Notes under the pieces: generated by a model | Databases searched by the model: none | What the model saw: only the letters and a program-made list of their open reading frames with translations | What the model was told of the DNA's origin: nothing | Assembly (NCBI RefSeq): GCF_963678635.1 | Contig: NC_087063.1 | Coordinates: 9,768,386-9,832,385 of the forward strand | DNA: 64,000 nt | From: Symsagittifera roscoffensis | Taxonomy: Eukaryota > Xenacoelomorpha > Acoela > Convolutidae | Reading direction: 5' to 3' | Part shown: piece by piece, positions 34,589 to 46,555 of the stretch | How the letters are laid out: every line of letters starts with the position of its first letter | How positions within the stretch are numbered: the first letter of the stretch is position 1 | Position numbers and translations under genes: made by a program

Positions 34589-34975
34589 CTAGTAATCACA
34601 CAGGAGCAAATTGAAATGAAGGCAACCATGTAACATTTTTTTCTTAATATTCACAAAGCTTGGTATATGTGTGTTTTTATCTTTTGGTTCACCAGGTAAA
34701 TCAACTGCTGGTTCAATGAAATTTTTTTTTGTGAAGTTGTTGTGGTTACAATTGTATTCCAGTTTCACTTGCAGGATCGCTTGAACTACCTTAATTTCCT
34801 CAACTTTGTCACTTCTGACTATTTCGTTCAGTTCAGCAGGAAGCTGTTTGTCAGGCAAATGATTTTGTCTTCTCTCTCCCAGCCGAAGATTCACCTCTTC
34901 CAGGTTAAGGTTGAATTCAAGAAATGATTGTCGAAATGCATGGAGTCTAGATGTTTTACAAGTGAAAAAAGTCAA
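34589..34975 (-). pseudogene. Unrecognised 128-codon Polinton ORF
   Basis: An open minus-strand frame, highly charged in its first half ('LNLEEVNLRLGERRQNHL', 'LNEIVRSDKVEEIKVVQAIL') and possibly coiled-coil. A plus-strand frame overlaps it. The direction agrees with the capsid/ATPase cluster. No family is recognised, and it may be accidental. Confidence 0.3.
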
Positions 34976-35099
34976 GATTTGTAAGGAATTTTCCTAAATT
35001 ATCTTTTTCGATACCGTTCTGTATAATTTGGTCAAATTTTGCAAGAGAGGTTTCCCTCGACAATCTTATATGCCTGTCCGCATTGGAGTAATTTTAATT

Positions 35100-35640
35100 T
35101 TTGGTTTTAAATTGTTGTCAGGAATCTGATTAGTCATCGAAGCGTAAAACACCATATTTTGAGATAAATTTGTTTGCATCATTAGACAATTGATATTGTA
35201 TTAGCCAATATTTTTCCAAACTTTTCACGGGTAATTTAAAGTATTCAGCTAACAAAACAGAATTTTGTGTTCCTTCAGCAAATAAATCGGGAGCTTGGGT
35301 TCCTCAAACAAGTGCTGTTACAATCGAGTGTCCAAACTGGAATAAGGGTATTTGCCTTTTTCCCAACCAAGCCCGTGGAGAACTATAGATACCCGATTGT
35401 AAACTTTTTTCTTTTCTTTTGACAAGTTATTATATAAAAGTTATGGCAGAAAACGACTTGTATCAATTGTATTATCAGAAAAAACAGGAAAGTTTTTTAT
35501 AATTAAAAAATTCTTAAAACATCTAAACCCTTCAATATCTAGAATAAGTGGACGGTTAAAACCCAAACATTTGATTATTTTTACTTGTGTCAAATGACTT
35601 TCACTCGCTATTTCAGCAAACAAAACCATTTTGGTTTCAA
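35100..35640 (-). pseudogene. ORF with DIEGF motif, inside the Polinton
   Basis: The minus-strand frame 35629-35441 reads 'MVLFAEIASESHLTQVKII', 'LILDIEGFRCFKNFLIIKNF' and 'PVFSDNTIDTS'. Farther along, after stops, are 'QIPLFQFGH' and 'LLAEYFKLPVKSLEKYW'. A start 'D-I-E-G-F' followed by a hydrophobic strand and a later 'YF.LPV..LE' block resembles an uncharacterised invertebrate ORF family that I associate with transposon-like loci; an RNase-H-fold nuclease is conceivable. This is recognition from memory of a pattern, not a verified hit. Confidence 0.4.
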
Positions 35641-35699
35641 TGATTCAGAAAATTAGTAGAACGCAATACCTGTCACCTGACCTAGTTAACAAATTTTTA

Positions 35700-38600
35700 T
35701 TGGACCAAGCAAAACATATGTGTACCCATGTCCAGTATTATTCGTCTAAGACTCTGCTGCGTCATGCAATATAGCATGTTATCTGAGAAAGTATTTGTCG
35801 AGCGACAAATCATAGGTTCCAATTATACCACATTTTAGTGTTTTTTTTTTGAAGAAAAAAATCAATTAAATATCAGCATCCAAACTCCAACAAGAGGCTA
35901 CAAAATTGAAATCTGACTAATTTATCTGGATACTGAGTTTTTATATCGTTGAAATTATATCGTTGAAATATCGTTGAAATATCAATTATAACTTAACTTT
36001 CAAAACTTTTCACAAAAAAACACCTCATTCTTTACATCAAGTTTTCCAGATCAGGTTGTCAAAATGTCCATCATTTGTCAAAAAGTGACATAATGGGGTC
36101 CATTAAAGGAGTTTTTAAATCTTCTCTGATTCTCCATCTTCTATGTTTCAGTATGCATTTGATCTGTTTGAATATGTCTGTTTTTGTCGGTTTCATAAAA
36201 ACTGTAGTTGAAATTCTTGCAGATTTGTGTGACGTCGCTGATGCAGCAGGCGTAGTGGTATTATCATTCGTGTCTATTCCCCAAGAATAGTAATTTCTTT
36301 GCTGGCGTTTCGCTTTGTTGGAGTTTGTTTGCTAGTAGATGTTGCAGAAAACAATAAATTGAGTAAAAGTTTCTTGATTGCAGTGAAATCTAACAAATCG
36401 AGATCGGCTGTAGAAACTTAGTATATACTTAGTAAATGTTAAGCAGGAGAAAATTAGTATTTGAAGCCCTTGAAAATGCAAAAATCACTCACGTGTTTTT
36501 AAGAAAAAATAAATTGGTTTAATCGATCCTCTGAAACTACTTGAATCAATATGTGATAATGAGAATTTTTTCATTATTAACTGAAAAAGGGCAATACTCA
36601 GCTTTAAAAATCTGAAAATTTGAAAACAAAACAAATGTGATTTTTTTAGTAATAACAACATTGAAATTTAGTTGAAAAAAAAATCAAGTAACACAACTTT
36701 GAACATCGTTTTTACCATTTTGTGAAGAAATACTAATTCAAATCGTGCTTGAAATTGTTTTTCGATTTGAGAAAAATTGAGGTTTTCTGGCATAATTACA
36801 GTGAGACTGTGGATTACCTTTGTTTTCAAATGTATCAGATACTTCAACCGCTTGCGATCGGATTGACTTTACCAATTTGAGTAGTTTAGGAACTTTTTCT
36901 CTAGTCAAGGAACATCTTTGTACACAATCAAAATCAGTGCTTTTTTTGAAGGTTTTCAAGAATACATATGTACCAGTTTGGTCATAAAAAATCAAGGTAA
37001 CACGCTTTATTGTTTAACTGATTGCCGAAATATCGATATAGCAATCGTAAACCTAATTATCTGCAATTGCGTTGTTTTTTCTTTTCATTTTATGCGATAT
37101 TGCGAATACAAATTCAAAGAAGCTTAGTTTCAAAATTCAAAAGTAGGAAATGGTTTCAATTGACTGTAAAGGTTTGCGAAAGCAAGCGTGGTATATATCT
37201 TAACATAAGCACACACTGAGTTTTAATGGGCATCAGAGGTCACATTGCTTAAAAGAGGCAATTTAAGCAGGCTATTAGATACAAATAGAATAAGTTGCGA
37301 GGCAAATTAAATAATGTACACGCCCACCGTTGGTAAAGTGATAAGAAGCTACGTAGGAGTTTTTAAAGAGTTCTAATTATAGAAGACCAAACCCCTTTTT
37401 AATCTCTTTTTGAGTTTTCTCAGACCATTCCAATTCCTTTTCTTTCCGCGTTAGTCTTGTTACTTTCTTCTAAAATTTCTTCTAAAAAGCTTGCTATTTT
37501 GTTGCGGGATGTTCTAATTACCTAAAATCCTTTTTTTAAATGAAACTTTTCTTGATAATTTTGTTGCAATAGTTAAGGAATAAAAAAAAATTACTTCCGA
37601 TGATTGGACTTGTACAAATCATATCCTGATACCCAAATTTTTTGAACTTTTCCAAAAGATGACATAGGAAGACAAAGAACTCAATTTGAACAATTGGAGT
37701 TATCTTACAACTTGTGGAAAATATACGGATCCTGACAAACCTAGTGCATTTCAGATTGATATTTCAATTTGAACATTTTAGGAAAAAAATGTATAAATAC
37801 GTTATGTGATGTTACTCCTATGTATAAAAATTAGTAACAAAACTTCAGTAAAACTGAAATTTTTGATCGTGTAAGGAGAATAGGGCAGATTGAGTAACCA
37901 TTATTAGTTACCTCGAAAGCTGATCTTTCTCCTGCAGTGTTCAACTTCAACGCGCAGCCCTGTATCAACAAAGAAAAATCACAAGAAAATCTGACCTCTT
38001 CCCTATGTTTAGGGCCAAAAAAACAGAGAAAGCTAAGAACACTAGAAAAAAAAGCAAAATAAATTGAACCTTATTTAACTTCGAAATTGAGATTGAGTTT
38101 TATTAGCTTTTATTTGGTTTTTAGCTTATTTGGTTTTATTGTATAAACATCTTGTGAAATCAAAAATCTTAATTTGAAAAGATGAAAAAACTTCTAATTT
38201 TCAAATTTCAGAAATGTAGTTAAATTTTTGCTCTTTGTTTTGATGTCCTTTTTTCTTGAAACCTCTGCACAAAAGTGAAAAACCAGATATGTTGTACAAA
38301 TATGTTCAGGATTTCAAAAAGTCTCATCCTAATATTGTTGTACGATCTGTATAAATTGTTCCGCGTGCTCATATTACAGCTCTATGCGAGCTACTCAGTT
38401 TTCAAAAAGAGCTTGGAACCCGTATCGCAATTTTTTTCTGAAGATCAACAATTCAAGCCCAAGAAATATGTTTTTAAATAATGATTTTTTAACTTAATCA
38501 AACAAACGGGTTAATTCTAGTGGAAAGTTGGTTGATTCTCTATTACTTTGAATCTAAAAGATACACTAATTTTATCAGAAATTTATAGTGTGGTTTTTCA

Positions 38601-39200
38601 GTATCCATAAGGTATATTATGAAAGGACGAACATATTTTTTTCTGTTTTTGCTTTTCCAATATCAACGCTTTTGAAGCTTTTTGAAAATATGAAAGCTAA
38701 TCAATTTTCATTTGATGTGTTTTTGGCGTTAAACCAAATACAAAACTTTTTTAGCTGGGAACATATCTTTCAACATGTTCTAACATGGCTGGTTTGATCG
38801 AAAAATTGAAACTTTTTAAAAAATAGTTGCCAAGAAAAATTAAATTCACCCTTATTGTAAAATGTTTTTTTAAGACTTTTTTAAACAATTCTAATTGTAA
38901 AAAGGAAGCAAACGTGTTTTTTCTCTGAGCTATTTATGTTCAAATCACATTTTAATTCAAATTTTGGTGGTAAAAGGAGTTTGATTTCAAGTTCTAGGAA
39001 AGGAATCAAAACTGGCTGCCGTATTTTAAATGTATTGGTTTTTATTTGAGATTCGTTCCCTTTCTTGCTTCGCTTCAAAAGAGTTCCAGATGAAATAGTG
39101 TTTTAAGTATTGATAATGTCCCAATGTTTTTACAAGAAAAATTAAAAGATCAAGTCATGAAAGAAGTTTCCACTCTGTTCAAAAACAACAGTGTTCATTT
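35700..39200. other. Polinton interior without a supported gene
   Basis: Short minus-strand frames such as 36738-36995 ('EVSDTFENKGNPQSHCNYAR') and the reverse reading of 36075-36290 hint at further decayed ORFs between the minus-strand cluster and the polymerase. None shows a domain. The rest is A+T-rich with many stops. The divergent promoters of the two gene blocks would be expected in this interval (inference). Confidence 0.4.
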
Positions 39201-39238
39201 GCTAACATAGTAAATAAAACAATTTATCACCTTCAAAT

Positions 39239-42200
39239 TTGCAGCAGCATATTGAATCAGAATCAGATCATCAAAACTTATTATATTTTACTCAGTACAG
39301 TTGGTTTGGTTTCAGCAAACTAAAACGTTTCAAGAATCACATGCAGTCAGAGCTTGGGCTACCTGTTTTTGATCATCAACATACATCACTCAGTGGTCCC
39401 TCTATTTCAGCCACTCAGGTAAGCAGTATTGATAACTTGCCAGCTTTAATTGAAAATCATGAAAACGAAAGGGTTGAAAGTTTCGCTAATTCTATGATGA
39501 CACCCCTGTACGCAAACGGTCACTCTAATGAATTGTTTCTCTAAATGCTCGGAATAGTGGAAGCTGTGTTCCTGATTCTTTCATCGCATGGTAGCAGTTG
39601 GGATTGTCAGCGTGTGAATGAGCTTTATAGTGAATTCGGGAACATGTTGCCAATCAGAGGCTCTTCGTTCATACCCCTCTCTGCTATAACAACAATTTCA
39701 CAAGAATTGATTAATATTCGTAATCACAATGACCACAATAGCTTTTTTTATGTTATACTGCCGTCTATGATCTTAGATACAAGCCTGATCTTATTGTTGA
39801 GAGGTAATTTGACACTAAGTTTAGAGAGATTGAACCGAACGCTTATACAAAACCCGAAACGCATCAAGCACTTAATGATATCAATAAGCCAATGAGCTTG
39901 AACATAATTTCTCACCTCGAGCGACTTAATAACGTTCAAGTAAACGTGTTTCAATATCAAAAAGGATATCTCATTCCAATTATAGTCTCAAAACTTGAAA
40001 AATCTGATAAGTTTGTCATGGAGCTGCTTTTTTTTTAGGAAACCGGAATGCACCACTTTGTTTTGATAAAAGACTTACTATGATTTGTTTTTGAAGCTCG
40101 AAACCGAAACTGCCGAGTTTTCAGCAGTTGTGCATTTACTGTTTTCAAATTCATTCCTTACAACGAAGTTGATCATCAAGTTCTCGATCGGTTATTGAAT
40201 GATCATGAGTCAGCTCTCGTGATGATGCCAACAGCCAAAAATTGTTGCCACAAAAACAATTTTAAAAACTTCACGCTCTCTGGTATGCACTTATCGTTAT
40301 TTAGTTTTACTTCGAATCGTTTATGAATCCCGATACAAAATGTATGAGAAAACTATCAATCTCCACACCTCGCGTGCTAGAAAACCTTGAACTCTCTGGA
40401 TATTCAATAGTTGCTTTTGATTATGAGTCCTCAGAACCAATTTCTCTAGTGTTGATAGCTCTGAAGCTCTTTAAAGAAAATTTTATAAGAGATCGCGATG
40501 TTTACATCTATAAGCGGATAGTGACATGTTTTTTCGGAGACCGTAGCCAACTAAAAAATGGAGAAAACTTGACCTGTTGGATCTGCCAAGAAAACTTTTT
40601 TGAAAGCAATGAAAACTGTCTAGACCTCCGTCACTCTTTGAGAAATTTTCTAAAATGGGCAAACGACAAAAGTGATTTAGCGCGAAGAAACATTAATTAA
40701 ATTCCAGTCATTTTACTAATTTGCAGAACTATAAAATGCATCCCATTTGCCTAGCTCTCAGCAAATTTGATTCCATCAACTGACAAGAAATATACTTTTA
40801 ATGATAATCGAAGTAGTCGTTGAAAACATTACACGAAAAGATCGAACCACGAAAAAGATACATCAGAATCTTTGCTTCATAGTTTGTTTTTTCAAGTTTC
40901 CAATTTCTTAGCCACAAAATTTAAATGGAAACTTGCCTGAAGACATGTTTTCAAATTCTGGAAAACTACTTTCAAAACGTAAGCCACACTTTCAAATGTT
41001 AAGTAGAAATCTCATGCGCAAAAAAGTATTTTTCTCTTACAATTACATGACCGACCGCAAAAAATTCGATAAAAAATTGGCGAATAGATAAAATTGCCAT
41101 TAAAACCGATAACTTGATTCAAGTAAAAGAAGTTCTCAACTTAATTGTCAGAGTTTGCGCGACTATTATGAAATACATCTGTCAAATGACTCATTGCTCA
41201 TAGCCTATGTCTTCGAGTAATTTTGCTTCATCAGCCATGCAATAAATGGTCTTGATTGCGCTCATCATTTCACTGGTTCGAATTTGACTGGTTTTTCTTT
41301 CACGCGTCTATGTGAGGCTGATGTTGAAACACTACTAGATCGAGATCATGTTAGACATGGTTGACAAAATGATGCGAGGTGGAAATGCATCGATCTTTGA
41401 AAAAAAAGACAGTTCACTGCAAACATCAGATAATTGAACGAAACATTTAATGCAAGCAAAGATACTACATATGGCTTCATGATGGATGTCAACAGTTTAT
41501 ACGGTGAAGTAAGGCAAACTCACAAACGCCCTTTCAAGACAATCAAAGTTAGAACTGAAAAAAAACAATCATGAAAACGAAGATAAGAATTCTATGCTTA
41601 TAGAAGAAAATTGAGCAACATCTGGCAAGTCAGACTAGGACTGTAATGTTGAAGTTATTTTAAAAACTTTCAGTTTTTGCATGAAAGTCATCATGACTTT
41701 CCATTCGAACCCAATTAGGAAGTGTTTCGAAATTATCGATTAAGATTGGGTATACAACTCAACATAAACTCTTTAAACTCCATGTGAAGCTTGGCCCAAC
41801 CGTTACAAAACTATATCGCATCGTCAAATTCAAATAAGAACGGTGGCTCGAACTGTACATAACTCTAAACACAAACAAACGTAAGGCTGCGAAAAACAAG
41901 TTTGCTGAAGCCCTATACAAATTATTGATCAATTTAAATTATGGGAAAATGTGTGAATCAAAAAGCAAAAGACTGAAAAACAAGATTTTTTGAGAGGCTG
42001 AAGAAACAATGCGAAATATAATTATTGTTTGGATTTGAAACTACAAAAAATCTGAAGAAGACACGATTGCACTGACTTTAGCCTCAACGAAATTCAGATG
42101 GGATGTACCCACAATTGTAGAAGTGTGTATACTAGTCTTGCGATGTGGAAATTGTATAAGAAAACTATCAATCTCCACACCTCGCGTGCTAGAAAACCTT

Positions 42201-42690
42201 GAAGCAAAGGTTTGAGATGTGCAAATTGCACTACGAAACTATGAAGCTCAATTTCAACTGTCACCTCTTGTTTTCAGACACTTACAGCCTATTATACGAA
42301 CGAAAAACGGAATAAAAGGTGGATTTCTACAAAAGACTGTACAAGAAACGTAAAATTTTGAAAATCTTCGACTTCTCCAATGATCCATTGGATTTTTTCT
42401 TCTAGATTGTAGATAAAAAACTTACCTTTTTAGAATTTAAAGACGAGTTCCCGGTCAAAAAAAAACAACAAATTTCGTTGCTTTCGAGCAAAAAGTTTAC
42501 TCAATACAATTGCAAAGTAAGTAAATTATCTTCAAAAAAGCTTTGTACCGGCTCAAAATTGTTCGAAGATTGTTTTTTATTTCCGATAATTTTTGAAAAA
42601 AAAATACGAAAAGAAAATGAAAAAAAAAGTCTTGAAAAATTGTTTGATAGAATTGGAAAAAAATTGAACAAAATTTAAAAAAAAAAAAAT
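39239..42690 (+). pseudogene. Polinton protein-primed family B DNA polymerase, broken
   Basis: Blocks in polymerase order appear in changing frames: 'INIRNHNDHNSFFYV' (39710), 'PMSLNIISHLERLNNVQVNV' (39890), a zinc-like 'LTCWICQENFFESNENC' (40570), 'LRDYYEIHLSNDSLLIAYVF' (about 41155), 'YGFMMDVNSLYGE' (polymerase motif A, 41470), 'LGPTVTKLYRI' and 'LINLNYGKMCES' (motif B, about 41930), 'LLFSDTYSLLYE' (motif C, about 42270, second Asp replaced) and 'TFLEFKDEF' (42430). The enzyme would replicate the element from a protein primer. There are many stops and shifts, and a 51-bp patch is duplicated inside it. A possible acceptor, aaatttgcag, precedes 39242. Confidence 0.85.
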
Positions 42691-43049
42691 TTCCGAAAAA
42701 AAATTCTTAGGAAAAAAGTCTTGAATTAAATATTTTTTTGAAAAATAAATGTTTATGAAAAAATTGAAAAAAAAAATGAAAAAGAAAAATTTATAAAAAA
42801 TCTTCTTTTGAAAAAACTTATCACGAAAATTTTTTCCTTCTTTTGGTAAGGAGGAAACTGATAACCTAGACTTTTTGTGTGTTTGTGGGTGGAGTGGGGT
42901 AGGTTGAATGTCTTACAGTTTTCTAACATGTTGATTTTCATTTTTTAAACTCAGGGTTAAATTTACATTAAAATCATGAAATTGAATAACATGTAAGCAT
43001 CATTTTTGTTTTAGATACATGGAAACGTTCTGCAAGGAGCTTCACTAAG

Positions 43050-43710
43050 GTGACTCAACGGTTGCTGACTCATGAAAAAAACATCGTTGCTTTCATTTCT
43101 GGAAACCTTGCAGGAGCCGAAAAGACTCGCATCATCGCCGAGAGTCTGAACATCCACAGCGATCGTAGCTCCACATTGCAATCGGGTCGCTGTAAAACTG
43201 TGAATGCTTCTATCTTTCCTGATGATACCAATAGCAATCGGGATGATGATGATGATGACAATGATGATAACAAAAGGAACGTAAGTGAAACAAATAGACA
43301 AAGACACCTTGAAGACAAAGATAAAGACGCTTGGCTAATATTAATTTAAAAAAAGATGAGATAGTCGCTTGAGTCGCTTGCGATAGTGACTCTTCGAAAC
43401 AAGAAGAAATATTCACGCAAGATACAAATTACGGGTCAGAAGATAATTTTCTGGGGATGAATACTCAATCAAACCGATTGTTCAGAGACATGTTGAATAG
43501 CGTCCGCAACTATGAAATGCCAGATCCAGATAGAATTCGTGTTAATTAAATTGCTGCGAGCGATGTAACTGATAATTCGGTTGATCCAAATGCAGTCATT
43601 GCTTCTTCGTTTTCGGATGATGAAAGGTACCTCGACCGCTAAGGTGTTGAAGATACAGCACCGACGCCAAAAAGACGCAAAACGAACACAAACTCCAAAA
43701 TTGTGGTCTG
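43050..43710 (+). pseudogene. Acidic, possibly spliced ORF next to the Polinton polymerase
   Basis: Less A+T-rich than its surroundings. The first part (to 43279) encodes 'RIIAESLNIHSDRSSTLQSG' and an Asp/Asn run 'RDDDDDDNDDNKRN', then a strong donor GTAAGTGAAA at 43280. After a candidate acceptor (gcgatag, about 43387) the sequence reads 'DSSKQEEIFTQDTNYGSEDN', 'LFRDMLNSVRNYEMPDPDRI' and, after two in-frame stops, a basic tail 'PTPKRRKTNTN'. It looks like a decayed acidic nuclear-type protein. It lies between the polymerase and the right terminal repeat, so it is probably a Polinton accessory gene. No family is recognised. Confidence 0.4.
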
Positions 43711-43809
43711 ATTCAAGTTAAATACAAAACTTATTGTCATAAAGCAGTGTACCAAACTAAACTTATTTCCCGCATTTGTTCCCAGTTAAGTAATGGCGGG
43801 CTAATTTCA

Positions 43810-44170
43810 ATCCAATTTTGGTTTTGCGTAAAACTATTTTATCTGGAGTGGTTTTGGGAGTTTTCATGTTGTAATTGACCCCACACTGTTTTTGGTGCCT
43901 TAAACCGACACTTATTATCTCATTTCATAACTGTTTTCACCAAGACCATAGACTTTGTAGAAACAATGAAAGAACCAATTTGGAAAAAAAAATCAACAGC
44001 AAAAATTGCATATTTTTAGTTCAATTGAAACAAAACATAGCCTGCCGAGGTATTAGGGCTATTAGAAAAATCATATCGCATAAATGCCTTAAAGGATTTG
44101 CTTTCAACCAACAGAATTTTCACGTAGGTATCATTAGGTATAAAAGCTATACAGAGGTATCATTAGCGAT
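43810..44170 (-). repeat. Polinton right terminal inverted repeat
   Basis: The inverted counterpart of 28680-29065. In plus orientation it runs from 'ttttatctggagtggttttgg' (inner end) through 'tgaccccacactgtttttgg', 'ttttcaccaagaccatagac' and 'gaaagaaccaattt' to 'cacgtaggtatcattagg' (outer end). Differences are scattered along its length, consistent with an old insertion. Confidence 0.78.
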
Positions 44171-45289
44171 CATCAGTTTTTTTTTAATTTCCATAAACTG
44201 TCCCATTTTTTCTTTCATGTTAATTTCAAAGCTTGGAGATCCAAACTCGGCGACATTGAAAACACAGCAGCAAAATTGTTATGTCCTAATAATTTTAAAG
44301 CGGAATCGTTTCAGTTCTTGCAAAACATATTTTCCTGCTCTGATAGATGAATACCTTGTTCCATGCACAATTCTAGCAAAAACGTTTCTTTTAAAGATTA
44401 ATAACCTCCATAAGTATTAGCGCGAAGCCCTGAATAATCCAATTAGCTTTAAAGGTCTATGGAGCGCTAATAACATGAAAAAATTGTTAAAAAAATGAAA
44501 AAATAATGCATAAAATTGTTTTTTGTGAAAATCATCCCCCATACACACCATATAAAGTACAAAAAGAAAGATTCCACCCCGTGTTACAAATCAATCATGG
44601 TAAATAAAGTTCCTTCAACGAATTTTGACCGATTTCTAAGAAAGATCAAATTTCCGCCCACGCGCAATTTGGTCCCAATGAAAAACTTTAAGCCCCATTA
44701 ACTTTACAAAAACTGATCACAGGTGAAATATTTTTTCAAATTGAAGCTCAGAACAACAATACTTGAATGATATTAAAATTTTGTCAAAAAACTCTGGTTA
44801 AAAATCGAAGTTTGTCTGAAGAAAAAAAAAACACGCCGAGCGCAAATATTCGTAAAGTCGGAGCAAAAAAAAAGAAAGAGCGCGTACTTGTTGCGGAATC
44901 CGCTTACAATTCACAAAATACACAGTTAGGTCTCATAATGAGTATATCTCTTCAGATGATTAAAAAAATGTTTAGAATAACTAAAATTGTCTAAAGAAAA
45001 ACGTCACAGCTTCCATTCTTTTTTAATTAGAAAAAAAAACTTAAAAAGCGGCTTTTTGCCTAAATTTTTACTCGCAGCTAAGAAGTTTGTCATTTTTTTA
45101 CAAACATAGTTTCAAAAATTTCGACTTAAAATAGTTTTCATTTTTTTGTATAGCTTAATTTTTGTGTCCATCGTCATGTTTTTTTTCAAGTTTCTGCACA
45201 GTAGCCAGCACGAAATATGCAAACGCACCCTCGGTGAGATCGCCCACCCTTGAATTGAAATTTTGTTGGGCATTTGTTCAAGATCTTCA
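44171..45289. other. A+T-rich interval right of the Polinton
   Basis: No supported gene. Short plus-strand frames at 44516-44701 and 44767-44994 are Lys/Asn-rich, as expected by chance at this base composition. Confidence 0.45.
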
Positions 45290-46400
45290 ACGATAGATCA
45301 CACGATCATAATAGATTTTGTTGACTAAGAATCTTTTTGTCGATTATAATGGATTTTTGTTGACTAAAAAGTTGTCAATATAATTGATTTTCATGGCAAA
45401 TTTAGACAACAGAATGGGCTTTTAACCCGTTTTAATCGAAATTGTTGAAAAATAAAAATTCATTGAAATGCATAATAATCGATTAAAATCCGTTTTTGAT
45501 TTCAATATAATGGATTTTTTTGTACACAAAATCTTTTTAGTAAAAATCCTTGAAAATCAATTAATTTTTGCAAATGATGAGTCTACTTGTTGCAACTTTC
45601 TGCAAAACTCGAACGAATATGTTCATTCAGGGGCAGCCGTTATGTACTAGTTTTGAAAAGGCCAAAATGTAGTAGTTTTCCAAAAAGTGCTCAAAACGGC
45701 ATTTTTGACCACTTTTTTTCAAGAATTTCGCTTGCAATTTGGTCGAAATACGTACTTATTAATGTTGTAGGAGTGCTCGGAAAATCAACTTGGCCGCCCT
45801 GAAAAAAAATGACTGAAATGGTCCCGCACAACACTGCAACCCTCCCCCACCCCCCCCCCCCCCCCACACACACACACACACACACACACAAACACCCACA
45901 CAAACGTTTACCCATACTACATAATTACTTATCCAGATGGAGAATGGCCGGACAAAACTCAATCAAAATGATAGCAAAAATACGTGACTTTTTATAAATT
46001 TTCATAAAAGCGATTGAAATTAGGAACACGCTGAAGTATAGCGAGAAAAAAATATATCTAACTTATGTTTAACATTATTATGAAAAAATAATTAGAGCAC
46101 ACCGAAAAATTTTAATAAATAAATTACATTCGATTAAGCTATATTATTTTTATTTTTATAAATTTTTGAAAATAAGTTTTATAATCGAGTCTTAAATTTT
46201 CGAAAATAAGATTTAAAATAGAAAATTATAATCGGTTGTATGAGATTTTTTTTGCTGAAAAAACGGTGTTATTATATTCCATTTTTAATCAACTATCATC
46301 GATTATTTTTTTATTTTATAGAGACTGACAATGAAAATGCAATATAATCGATTTTTATCCACGAAACTTCAGTGCTGGAAGATATCAGATACAAATTTGT
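45290..46400. repeat. MITE-like repeat region with (CA)n and C tract
   Basis: Contains the same 'cgattataatggattttt' words as the MITE at 9839-10781 (45340-45520 and 46220-46350). It has a C run followed by (CA)n at about 45848-45900, and a ~200-bp piece (45645-45830) that is related to 57640-57830, sharing 'gctcggaaaatcaacttgg' type sequence. No gene. Confidence 0.6.
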
Positions 46401-46555
46401 TTCATTCTTTGAACTATTTTGCGGGCATCATGTTTGAACTTCAATGCACCTGACTGTTAACGTTGAAAAAACCAATCTTTTTATATTAATGTTTTATACT
46501 TTTTCAATAGATACGTAAATCATATTCAAGGGTTATATCAGGTACAGGTAAACCG

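Larger units (their letters stand above)
28680..44170. mobile_element. Polinton/Maverick DNA transposon, ~15.5 kb, decayed
   Basis: It is bounded by ~370-bp terminal inverted repeats and contains the signature Polinton set. The minus strand has double-jelly-roll major capsid, a capsid-associated Gly-rich segment, penton-like protein, retroviral-type integrase and packaging ATPase; the plus strand has protein-primed family B DNA polymerase. Polintons are self-synthesising transposons related to virophages and adenoviruses. The usual adenain-type cysteine protease was not found. All genes carry stops or frameshifts, so this copy is inactive. The 6-bp target duplication expected for Polintons could not be fixed because the outer ends of the repeats are blurred. 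Confidence 0.82.

Noticed and set aside
35700-35830. A tRNA gene on the plus strand
   Set aside because: A 'aggttccaatt' word resembles a T loop, but there is no A box and no cloverleaf pairing.
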